Of a stretch of 64,000 nt of DNA, positions 57,092-64,000 are shown one piece after another. Below the pieces are notes generated by a model that saw nothing but the letters and a program-made list of their open reading frames with translations, made no database searches and had not been told where the DNA came from. The DNA lies in the NCBI RefSeq assembly GCF_020616555.1, contig NZ_CP085173.1, positions 5,224,001 to 5,288,000 of the forward strand. The letters run 5' to 3'. The position numbers and the translations under genes were made by a program. How positions within the stretch are numbered: the stretch's first letter is position 1; the number at the start of each line of letters is the position of its first letter. This DNA is from Streptomyces longhuiensis (lineage in GTDB: Bacteria > Actinomycetota > Actinomycetes > Streptomycetales > Streptomycetaceae).

Positions 57092-58471
57092 GTGACTGCC
57101 TCTCCCGCGGACGCCGGTCCGCGTACGGCTCCGGATCCGACAGGTGCGCGGCCCGCTCCGGCCGCCGCGCTCGTCGCCGTCCTCGGCCGGTGCGCGCCCG
57201 TGCTCCCCGTCCTGCTCATGGTCGCCGTGCTCGGCCTGCCGCTGACGCCCGGCTCGGCGGGAACCGGGGGCGGCAGTCTCGCCGACGCGGTCTCCGGCCT
57301 GGTCGTAGCCGCCTGCGTGGCCGTCACCCTGCGCCGCGCCGAGCGGCCCCTGACGCGTACGGCCGCGATCATCCTGGGGATGCCCGTCGTCGGGATCGCC
57401 GTCGCCGCAGTGGAAGCCGGCTCTCCCTCGGCCGCGCTCGTCGGCCTGGTCCGCTACTGCCAGATCTTCGTCCTCGTCCCCGTGTCCGTCCTGGTCCTGG
57501 TCCGCGACCGCCGCGACTTCCGGCTGCTCGCCTGGTCGTTCGTGGGGCTCGCCCTGTGGCAGGGCGGCATCGGCATCCACCAGTACCTCACCGGGACCGG
57601 CGCCTCGTACGCGGGCGAGGACATCCGCGCCGTCGGCACCTTCGGCCCCACGGACGTCATGGGGATGGCGACGGTGGTGTCGTACGGGCTCGTGGCCGCC
57701 GTCGGCCTGGCCCTCGGCGCCCGCACCGCCGCCCGGCGCATGCCCGCCCTGCTGTGCGCGCTCGCGCTGCTCCTGCCGCTCGCGCTGTCCTTCAGCCGGG
57801 GCGCGTGGATCGCGACCGTCGTGGCCTGCGGTGCGCAGGTGCTGCTCGCCGGGGTGCGGCGCGCCGTCCGCCTGTTCGCCGTGACCGCCGCGGTGGCCGT
57901 CGTCCTGGTGGGCGGTTTCGGCGTCGGGACGCAGCTGCTCCAGGAGCGCATGAGCAGCATCACGCAGGTCGCCGACGCCCCCGACCAGTCCGTCACCGAC
58001 CGGTACACGATGTGGGCCGCGGCGGTCGACATGTGGAGCGAGCACCCGGTGACGGGCGTCGGCCTCAAGGGGTTCGTCGCCCAACGCGACGGCCACGCCT
58101 CGCTCGCGCTCTCCTCGGGCAGCGACACGGAGGGCGCGGGCGCCGCGTTCAGGCGCCAGCCGCTGCTGTCCCCGCACAACATGTACCTGCTGATCCTCAG
58201 CGAGCAGGGCCTGATCGGCCTGGTCGCCCTCGCGGGCGGCTGGGTCGCGCTGCTGCTGCTCGCCCTGCGCCGCCTCGGCCGCGGCGCGGGCACCCGGCCC
58301 GGCCAGGACTGCGGCCTCGTCGCGTGCGGCCTGCTCGGCTGGCAGCTCGTGGACTTCGTGTACGCCGACATCGGCGGTCCGTCGACCGTCCTGACCGCCC
58401 TCGTCCTCGGCCTCGTCGCCTGGTGGGGCCTGGCGCCGCAGGCGTCCCTGAAGAAGGCGGCGACGCCGTGA
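57092..58471 (+). CDS. O-antigen ligase/Wzy-like polysaccharide polymerase
   Basis: 459 residues with about ten to twelve membrane helices (VLPVLLMVAVLGLPLTPG, VLVLVRDRRDFRLLAWSF, FAVTAAVAVVLVGGFGV, LVALAGGWVALLLLAL). The large extracellular loop has SRGAWIATVV, DRYTMWAAAVDMWSEHPVTG, GVGLKGFV and SPHNMYLLILSEQGLIGL, characteristic of Wzy_C/O-antigen ligase family proteins. It would join repeat units on the outer face of the membrane. Its GTG is 4 bases after the preceding stop, and its stop overlaps the flippase GTG. Confidence 0.9.
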   Translation: MTASPADAGPRTAPDPTGARPAPAAALVAVLGRCAPVLPVLLMVAVLGLPLTPGSAGTGGGSLADAVSGLVVAACVAVTLRRAERPLTRTAAIILGMPVVGIAVAAVEAGSPSAALVGLVRYCQIFVLVPVSVLVLVRDRRDFRLLAWSFVGLALWQGGIGIHQYLTGTGASYAGEDIRAVGTFGPTDVMGMATVVSYGLVAAVGLALGARTAARRMPALLCALALLLPLALSFSRGAWIATVVACGAQVLLAGVRRAVRLFAVTAAVAVVLVGGFGVGTQLLQERMSSITQVADAPDQSVTDRYTMWAAAVDMWSEHPVTGVGLKGFVAQRDGHASLALSSGSDTEGAGAAFRRQPLLSPHNMYLLILSEQGLIGLVALAGGWVALLLLALRRLGRGAGTRPGQDCGLVACGLLGWQLVDFVYADIGGPSTVLTALVLGLVAWWGLAPQASLKKAATP

Positions 58472-60132
58472 CCCTCCCCACCACGGACGGCGACACCCGG
58501 ACGGGCGTGGGCCTGCCCGCCCAGCTCCGCACCGAGCCGTCCGCCACCGAGTTCTCCGGAGCGTCGAACAGCCGCCTCGCGCGGGCCGCGCTGCTCACGG
58601 CCCTCCTCTCGGCCGCCGGGGCGCTCCTCGGTCTGGGCCGTGACCAGTCCCTCGCGCGCCTCTTCGGCGCGGGCAGCGAGACCGACGCGTTCCTGGTCGC
58701 CTGGACGGTCCCGGAGTTCGCCTCCACGCTCCTCATCGAGGACGGCCTGGCGTTCGTGCTCGTGCCCGCGTTCAGCGCGGCCGTCGCCCGCCGCGCGCAG
58801 GCCGGAGGCACCGATCCCGTACGGTCCCTCGTCTCGTCGTCACTGCCCCGCTTCGGCCTCGCGTTCCTGACCGCGGCGGCGCTGCTCATCGCCGGGGCCC
58901 CCTTCCTCGTGCACGTCCTGGCGCCCGGCCTGCCCGACCCCCAACTGGCCGTCGACTGCACACGGTTGACCGCCACCTGCGCCCTCACCTTCGGCCTGAC
59001 CGGATACTGCAGCGCGGCGCTGCGGGCCCACGGCTGCTATGTGCCGCCCGCCGCGATCTACGTCGCGTACAACATCGGCATCATCGCCACGATGCTCGTG
59101 TGCGGGACGCGCTTCGGTGTGCGGTCCGCCGCGATGGGTGTGGCCGTCGGCGGCTGTCTGATGGTGGCGATCCAACTGCCCGCGTTCCACCGGAGGCTGA
59201 TCTCCGCGAAGGCCGCCGAGCGGCTCGCGGGCGAGGCCGGGGACGAGGCCGCGGCCAAGGGGCGGGCCATGCACCTCGGGCTCATCGCCGCCGTCCTGGC
59301 GTTCGCCCTGTGCAAGCAGTCGCAGGTGTTCATCGAGCGCTTCCTCGCCTCGTCGCTCGCCGCGGGCTCCATCTCGCACCTGAACTACGCGCAGAAGGTG
59401 TCCCAGTTGCCGATGGTGCTCTCCCTGATGCTGTGCACCGTCACGTTCCCGGTCGTGGCGCAGGCCGTGGCGCGCGGCGACATCGCGGCGGCCCGCGCCC
59501 GCGTCGAGCGTGACCTCGGCCTCGCCGCCTGCGTGGTCCTCCTCGGCGCCGCCGCGATCTTCGCCTGCGCCCCGCAGATCATCCATGTCCTGTTCCAGCG
59601 CGGCGCGTTCACCGCCGACGACACCGCCGCCACGGCGTCCGTCATGCGCGTCTACGCCCTCGGCCTCCTCGGCCACTCCATGGTGGGCGCCCTGGTCCGC
59701 TCCTACTTCTCGGCGGGCCGCCCCACCTGGTACCCGGTGGGCGCGATGGCCGTGGGCATGGGCGCCACCGCCGGCGTGGGCTCCTGGGCGGTCGACCTGT
59801 GGGGCGTACGGGGCATCGCCGGCGCCAACGCGTTCGGGATCACCCTCACCGCCGTACTCCTCCTCGCCGCGATGGACCGGCGCAGCGTCCCCGTCGACGT
59901 CTCCAGGGTCCTGGCCGAGATGGGCAAGCCGCTGCTCGCCGCCTCGGGCGCGACCGTGGCGGGGCTGATGACCGCGGCCTCCTTCACGTCGCCGCTCGCG
60001 GCGGGCGCCGCCGGGTGTCTCGCCGTGACGACCGTGTTCGTCCTTCTCCTGTGGGCGCTGAGGGCCGAGTCCCTCGCGCCGCTCGTTCCCGTTGTCCGCT
60101 CCGCGACCAGGAGGCTCCGGCATGCCCGTTGA
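58468..60132 (+). CDS. MurJ/MviN-family lipid flippase
   Basis: 554 residues with about 14 membrane helices. The N-terminal LGLGRDQSLARLFGAGSETD, then AFLVAWTVPEFASTLLIEDG and FVLVPAFSAAVARR, match the lipid II flippase family (MOP superfamily). Later motifs are LTGYCSAALRAHGCYVPPAA and VFIERFLASSLAAGSISHLN. In this operon it takes the place usually held by a Wzx of the PST type and so probably flips the lipid-linked repeat unit of the polysaccharide. A separate cellular MurJ must exist elsewhere. Its start overlaps the polymerase stop. Confidence 0.9.
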   Translation: MTLPTTDGDTRTGVGLPAQLRTEPSATEFSGASNSRLARAALLTALLSAAGALLGLGRDQSLARLFGAGSETDAFLVAWTVPEFASTLLIEDGLAFVLVPAFSAAVARRAQAGGTDPVRSLVSSSLPRFGLAFLTAAALLIAGAPFLVHVLAPGLPDPQLAVDCTRLTATCALTFGLTGYCSAALRAHGCYVPPAAIYVAYNIGIIATMLVCGTRFGVRSAAMGVAVGGCLMVAIQLPAFHRRLISAKAAERLAGEAGDEAAAKGRAMHLGLIAAVLAFALCKQSQVFIERFLASSLAAGSISHLNYAQKVSQLPMVLSLMLCTVTFPVVAQAVARGDIAAARARVERDLGLAACVVLLGAAAIFACAPQIIHVLFQRGAFTADDTAATASVMRVYALGLLGHSMVGALVRSYFSAGRPTWYPVGAMAVGMGATAGVGSWAVDLWGVRGIAGANAFGITLTAVLLLAAMDRRSVPVDVSRVLAEMGKPLLAASGATVAGLMTAASFTSPLAAGAAGCLAVTTVFVLLLWALRAESLAPLVPVVRSATRRLRHAR

Positions 60133-60931
60133 CACAGGACGCATCGAGACGGGAGACGTTCCGCGCGCCCGGCCGTGGCTCTCGGAGCGCACCCGCCGGC
60201 TGCTCCCGGACGCGCCGATGTGGGTCGCGATGTACCACTCCGTGGACGACTGCCGCGACGACCCGTACCGCGTCACGGTCTCTCCCGAGCGCCTCCAGGA
60301 ACAGCTCCGATGGCTGCGCAGGCGCGGGCTGCGCGGGGTGGGCATGGCGGAGCTCCTTCAGGCCCGCGCGCTCGGTACGGACCGCGGCCTGGTGGGGCTC
60401 ACCTTCGACGACGGCTACTGCGACTTCGTCGACAACGCCCTGCCGCTGCTGCGCCATTACGGCTGTGGCGCCACCCTGTTCGTCCTGCCCGGACGCCTCG
60501 ACGGCGTCAACGAGTGGGACCCGCTGGGCCCGCGCAAGCCGCTCCTGTCGGAACGCGGCATCCGGACCGCCGCCTCCGCGGGCATCGAGATCGGCTCGCA
60601 CGGCCTGACGCACGTCGACCTCACCCGCGTCGACGACCACGTCCTGCGCGCCGAGACCGAGGACAGCCGAAGACGCCTGGAGGAACTCACCGGACGCGAG
60701 GTCCCCGGCTTCTGCTACCCCTACGGCACCGTCGACCGCCGTGCCGCGGACGCCGTGCGCCAGGCCGGATACCGCTACGCCTGCGCCATCTCACCGGGCG
60801 ACCTCACCGGCGCATTCGCCCTGCCGCGCGTCCACGTCGGCCAGGAGGACGCGGCCTGGCGCCTCGAACTGAAGCTGCGCCTGCACCGCCTGCGCCGCCG
60901 CCGGACCACCGAGCCGAAGGCCCGTACATGA
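60122..60931 (+). CDS. NodB-type polysaccharide deacetylase
   Basis: 269 residues with no signal peptide. NodB motifs: MYHSVDD near residue 37, LTFDDGYCDFVDNALPLL (catalytic Asp and metal Asp), EIGSHGLTHVDLTRV (metal His), GFCYPYGTVDRRAAD and a late basic segment. Such enzymes remove N-acetyl groups, so the polymer probably contains amino sugars. The absence of a signal peptide suggests action on cytoplasmic lipid-linked intermediates. AGGAGG is 7-8 bases before ATG 60122, and the gene overlaps the flippase by 11 bases. Confidence 0.92.
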   Translation: MPVDTGRIETGDVPRARPWLSERTRRLLPDAPMWVAMYHSVDDCRDDPYRVTVSPERLQEQLRWLRRRGLRGVGMAELLQARALGTDRGLVGLTFDDGYCDFVDNALPLLRHYGCGATLFVLPGRLDGVNEWDPLGPRKPLLSERGIRTAASAGIEIGSHGLTHVDLTRVDDHVLRAETEDSRRRLEELTGREVPGFCYPYGTVDRRAADAVRQAGYRYACAISPGDLTGAFALPRVHVGQEDAAWRLELKLRLHRLRRRRTTEPKART

Positions 60932-62070
60932 GGACCCTGCACGTCATCACGGGCCTCGGCACCGGGGGAGCCGAACAGCAGCTGCGGCTCCTGCTGCGTC
61001 ATCTGCCCGTCCACAGCGACGTGGTGACGCTGACCAACCCGGGCGCCGTCGCCCGCGGCCTGACCGCCGACGGCATCCGCGTCGTGCACCTCGGCATGAC
61101 CGGGAACCGCGACCTGGGCGCGCTGCCCCGGCTCACCCGGTTCGTGCGCGACGGCCGCTACGACCTCGTGCACACCCACCTGTACCGCGCCTGCGTCTAC
61201 GGCCGGTTCGCCGCGCGCCTCGCCGGGGTCCGCGCCGTGGTCGCCACCGAGCACTCGCTGGGCGAGAGCCGGATGGAGGGGCGCCCGCTGTCCGCCGGTG
61301 TCCGCGCGCTCTATCTGGCGGGCGAGCGGGTGGGCCGGGCCACCCTGGCGGTCTCCCCGTCGGTGGCCGAGCGCCTCGCGCGGTGGGGGGTGCCCCGGCA
61401 CCGTATCCACGTCGTGCCCAACGGCATCGACGTGGAGCGCTTCGCCCACGACCCGGCGCAGCGCGACGCCACCCGCCATGTGTTCGGCCTGCACCGGGAC
61501 GACTTCGTCATCGGGGGAGTCGGCCGTCTCGTCCCCGGCAAGCGCTTCGACGTCCTCGTGCGGGCCCTGGCCCGACTGCCCGACTACGTAAGGCTGCTCC
61601 TCGTCGGGGACGGTCCCGAGGAGCAGCGGCTGCGCGGGCTCGCCCAGGAGCTGGGCGTCGTGCGCCGCGTCGTGTTCGCCGGCGAGCGCCCCTACGCGTC
61701 GCCTTCGGGCCGCGTCGGCGACCCCGATCTGCCGGCCCTCATGAGCGCGATGGACCTGCTCGCCTCCCCGTCGGACGAGGAGGCGTTCGGCCTCGCCGTC
61801 GTGGAGGCACTCGCCTCAGGGCTGCCCGTCCTCTACGTCAGCTGCCCGGCGGTCGAGGACCTGCCGCCGCACCTGGAGTCCGCGGCCGTCCGCGTCCCCG
61901 GCGACGCGGAGTCGTTCGCACGACAGACGCTGCGAATCGTGGCGGCCCGTCCCTCCGGCCGCACCCCGTCCCCCGCAGCCCACCACTACAGCATCGCCCG
62001 ATCCGCCGAACAGCACCTGCGGCTGTACGGGGCGGCCCTGGGCGGTTCGGATTCGAGAGTTCGAGAGTGA
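60928..62070 (+). CDS. GT4 family glycosyltransferase
   Basis: 380 residues of GT-B fold: LHVITGLGTGGAEQQLRLLL, a hinge with VVPNGIDVERFA, VGRLVPGKRFDVLVRALAR, LLLVGDGPEEQRLRGLAQEL and SPSDEEAFGLAVVEALASGL. The acid SDEEAFG block is the donor-contact site. It is the second glycosyltransferase of the operon, so together with the priming enzyme at least three sugars per repeat are expected. ATG overlaps the deacetylase stop. Confidence 0.93.
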   Translation: MRTLHVITGLGTGGAEQQLRLLLRHLPVHSDVVTLTNPGAVARGLTADGIRVVHLGMTGNRDLGALPRLTRFVRDGRYDLVHTHLYRACVYGRFAARLAGVRAVVATEHSLGESRMEGRPLSAGVRALYLAGERVGRATLAVSPSVAERLARWGVPRHRIHVVPNGIDVERFAHDPAQRDATRHVFGLHRDDFVIGGVGRLVPGKRFDVLVRALARLPDYVRLLLVGDGPEEQRLRGLAQELGVVRRVVFAGERPYASPSGRVGDPDLPALMSAMDLLASPSDEEAFGLAVVEALASGLPVLYVSCPAVEDLPPHLESAAVRVPGDAESFARQTLRIVAARPSGRTPSPAAHHYSIARSAEQHLRLYGAALGGSDSRVRE

Positions 62071-62077
62071 GTCAGTG

Positions 62078-62740
62078 ATGACCGATGTTCCGCACCGGCG
62101 GGTCCGCCCGGCCGGTCCCCTCGCCCGGACGGCCGCCCGCGTGAAGCGCCTCCCCTTGTGGTCGCTGATCGTGGCCGGGGTCCTCCTGGGCGGTGCCGCA
62201 GGCGTTGCGTACGGCGGCCTGAAGACGCCGCAGTACTCCGCCACGAGCTATGTGATCGCGGTGCCGGACGAGAAGTCCGACCCCTCGGCGGCGCTCGGCT
62301 TCGCCCAGGCCTACGGACGTGTCGCCACCCAGATCGCGGTGCTCGGCGACGCCCAGAAGCGGGCGGGGGTTCCCGTGAAGAAGCTCCAGAGCAGCGTGCA
62401 GGCGCAGACGTCGCCGGACGCGCCGATGGTCGCGGTGTCGGCGACGTCCGCGAAGCCGCGCGAGGCCGCCGCCATGGCCAACGCGGTGGCGCGGGCGCTG
62501 ACCGCCGACGCCAACCGCACGCAGGCCAGCACCAAGGTGAAGCTCCTCCAGTTCTCGCGCGCGATGAAGCCCACCGCGCCGTCCTCGGCGTCCCCCCAGG
62601 TGACCGCGCTCGTGGGCGTCGCCGCGGGCGGCCTCCTCGGCGGGCTCGTGATGCTGGTCCGGCCCCGGCGCGAGCGGACGGAGACGAACGCGACCGTCCC
62701 CGGGCCCGCCGCGGCCGCGGATCTGCACGGGAACGTCTGA
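62078..62740 (+). CDS. Wzz-like chain-length determinant protein
   Basis: 220 residues. Two membrane helices (PLWSLIVAGVLLGGAAGVAY near residue 28 and VTALVGVAAGGLLGGLVMLV near the end) flank an extracellular domain with a helical stretch (DPSAALGFAQAYGRVATQ, PREAAAMANAVARALTADA). This is the topology of Wzz/Wzc N-terminal domains that set polymer length. There is no Walker kinase (Wzc/CapB) domain fused here or in the neighbouring genes. ATG 62078 (or GTG 62075) lies 7 bases after the previous stop. Confidence 0.85.
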   Translation: MTDVPHRRVRPAGPLARTAARVKRLPLWSLIVAGVLLGGAAGVAYGGLKTPQYSATSYVIAVPDEKSDPSAALGFAQAYGRVATQIAVLGDAQKRAGVPVKKLQSSVQAQTSPDAPMVAVSATSAKPREAAAMANAVARALTADANRTQASTKVKLLQFSRAMKPTAPSSASPQVTALVGVAAGGLLGGLVMLVRPRRERTETNATVPGPAAAADLHGNV

Positions 62741-63864
62741 TGCGGCCCGGGGGCGGGGACCTGTCGGTCGAGGTGTGCACCGACAGCGTCCGGTTCGGCG
62801 AGCTGGGCCGGGAGTGGGAGGCGCTGTACCGCAGTTCACGCACCGTCACCCCGTTCCAGAGCCATGCCTGGCTGCACTCCTGGTGGCTCTCGTACGGGTC
62901 AGGGCGCGGCCTGTGCGTGGTCCTGGTCCGTGACGGCGGGCGCCTGGTCGCCGTGGCGCCGCTGATGCGGCGGTGGCGGCCCCTGCCGGTCCTGGTGCCG
63001 CTCGGCGGGAGCATCTCCGACTTCTGCGACGTCCTCGTCGACGACGGCGGTGGCGGCGAGGGAGAAGGCGCCGGGGCCCGCGCGCTGGGCGACGCGCTGT
63101 GGCGGCTCGCCCGCACCCAGGTGATCGACTTCCGTGAGGCGCGCCCGGGAAGCGCCGTCGAGCGCCTCTACGAACGGTGGCCCGGGCCGAAGCGCCGCCT
63201 CGACGACTCCCTCTGCCTGGAGCTGCCGCCCGTCTCGATGGACGAGATCGTGGGCCGGCTGCAGGGGTCCCGGGGGCAGCGCGCCCGCGCCAAGGTGCGC
63301 AAGCTGGACGCCCTCGGGATCGAGCGCCGTGTCGTCCCGCAGGACGAGATCGACAGCTCGGTGCGACGCCTGGTCGAACTGCACCGACTCCAGTGGCAGG
63401 GCCGCAAGGTGACGACGGAGCACCTCAGGCCGCGCTTCTCCGAGCACCTCACCCGCTCGGTCTCCCGCATGGCGAGGTCGGGCGACGCGGTCGTGACCGA
63501 GTTCCGCATCGACGAGACGGTCCTCGCCGCCGACCTGACCTTCCTGTCGCCGCGCATGGTCGGCGGCTATCTGTACGGCGCCCATCCGGGTCTGCGCGAA
63601 CGCAAGGCCGACATCACCACGATGCTGCTGCGTTCGTGCAGCGAGCACGTCCGGGAGCGCGCCTCCGGCTCCCTGAGCCTGCTGCGGGGCGACGAGCCGT
63701 ACAAGTACCAGTGGCGTCCCCACAGCGTCGTCAACCAGCGTTTCGTCCTGGCCCGCCCCGGCACGTCGGCGGGCCTCGCCCTCGCCGTCGGCGACGTGAC
63801 GGCACGCCGCCTCGGCAAGAGGGCGCTGCAAGCGTGGAAGGCCCGGGGTGGCGGCACGTCGTGA
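62740..63864 (+). CDS. GNAT-fold CelD/BcsL/FemAB-like acyltransferase
   Basis: 374 residues. VRFGELGREWEALYRSSRTV, then PFQSHAWLHSWWLSYGSGRG, open a CelD-like domain. A second GNAT half has ERRVVPQDEIDSSVRRLVEL, then GYLYGAHPGLRERKADITTM, and DEPYKYQWRP. Proteins of this group sit in polysaccharide clusters and are thought to acylate or add amino acids to sugars. The ATG shares one base with the Wzz stop. It is the last gene of the operon; a gap of 34 bases separates it from a convergent gene. Confidence 0.88.
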   Translation: MRPGGGDLSVEVCTDSVRFGELGREWEALYRSSRTVTPFQSHAWLHSWWLSYGSGRGLCVVLVRDGGRLVAVAPLMRRWRPLPVLVPLGGSISDFCDVLVDDGGGGEGEGAGARALGDALWRLARTQVIDFREARPGSAVERLYERWPGPKRRLDDSLCLELPPVSMDEIVGRLQGSRGQRARAKVRKLDALGIERRVVPQDEIDSSVRRLVELHRLQWQGRKVTTEHLRPRFSEHLTRSVSRMARSGDAVVTEFRIDETVLAADLTFLSPRMVGGYLYGAHPGLRERKADITTMLLRSCSEHVRERASGSLSLLRGDEPYKYQWRPHSVVNQRFVLARPGTSAGLALAVGDVTARRLGKRALQAWKARGGGTS

Positions 63865-63898
63865 CGACCGCGCCGCCACCGTCCGGGACACCGGCGCG

Positions 63899-64000
63899 TC
63901 AGGAGCGCCGCGACCACCAGTCGAACCGCAGGCACAGCTTCCCGCCGAGCCAGTACTCCACCCAGTCGCCGAGGTCGAGCGGCGCGCAGCTGGGCGGCGT
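63899..64000 (-). CDS. C-terminal fragment of an unknown protein (partial)
   Basis: 33 codons of a minus-strand gene that runs past the window end; the stop TGA is at 63899-63901. The visible tail reads LDLGDWVEYWLGGKLCLRFD and ends WWSRRS. It is rich in Trp and Leu, with no recognisable motif. Being convergent with the polysaccharide operon, it is probably not part of it. Confidence 0.5.
   Translation of the reverse strand, partial: TPPSCAPLDLGDWVEYWLGGKLCLRFDWWSRRS

Overview
The window is high-GC DNA from an actinomycete, almost certainly a Streptomyces. It has very high third-position GC, many GTG and some TTG starts, ATGA/GTGA stop-start overlaps, chaplins, a MelC1/MelC2 tyrosinase pair, and Streptomyces-typical families (DUF3151, DUF5063, SigE-family sigma factor, GbsR- and BlaI-type regulators). 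All assignments come from reading the sequence; no searches were run.

Layout. 0-5 kb: the end of pyrE, fba, a MalY/PatB-type aminotransferase, a DUF3151 gene, then kynA-kynU (tryptophan to anthranilate). 5-9 kb: a TetR regulator divergent from an HGGxW alpha/beta hydrolase that could be the missing kynurenine formamidase, then a NarL-type two-component pair joined by a 35-bp tandem duplication. 9-13 kb: a GbsR/MarR regulator divergent from a two-gene ABC exporter, and a degenerate diacylglycerol-kinase-like protein. 13-20 kb: purA, an FG-GAP secreted protein, a membrane-anchored PstS-like protein and a Ser/Thr kinase. 20-28 kb: a MarR/DJ-1 operon, a VTC-domain protein, a class III aminotransferase, a GntR regulator coupled to a large GT2-membrane fusion, a TTG-start unknown gene and a SLATT-like protein. 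28-36 kb: ybaB, recR, DUF5063, ask-asd, a sigma factor with a membrane partner, SURF1. 36-48 kb: an S9 peptidase, an XRE/TPR regulator, an M64 peptidase, a BlaI/M56 pair divergent from DedA-PAP2, flotillin-NfeD, and a SpoIIE-type phosphatase.

48-54 kb is a cell-surface and aerial-growth island: three short chaplins, melC2-melC1, three small secreted proteins of unknown role and a VKOR protein. Two of the chaplins have sigma-BldN-like promoters. 54.5-63.9 kb is an eight-gene, tightly overlapping operon for a secreted polysaccharide: glycosyltransferase, priming sugar transferase, Wzy-like polymerase, MurJ-type flippase, NodB deacetylase, glycosyltransferase, Wzz-like protein and a CelD/FemAB-like acyltransferase. 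Its first start codon sits directly after a perfect 12-bp hairpin that buries the ribosome binding site. The left arm of that hairpin begins at the stop codon of a 99-codon upstream ORF, which suggests translational control of the whole operon.

A recurring oddity is short perfect tandem duplications (7, 8, 13, 17 and 35 bp) at gene ends and junctions, several of them covering stop codons. No tRNA, rRNA, CRISPR array, insertion sequence, prophage or integrase was seen.
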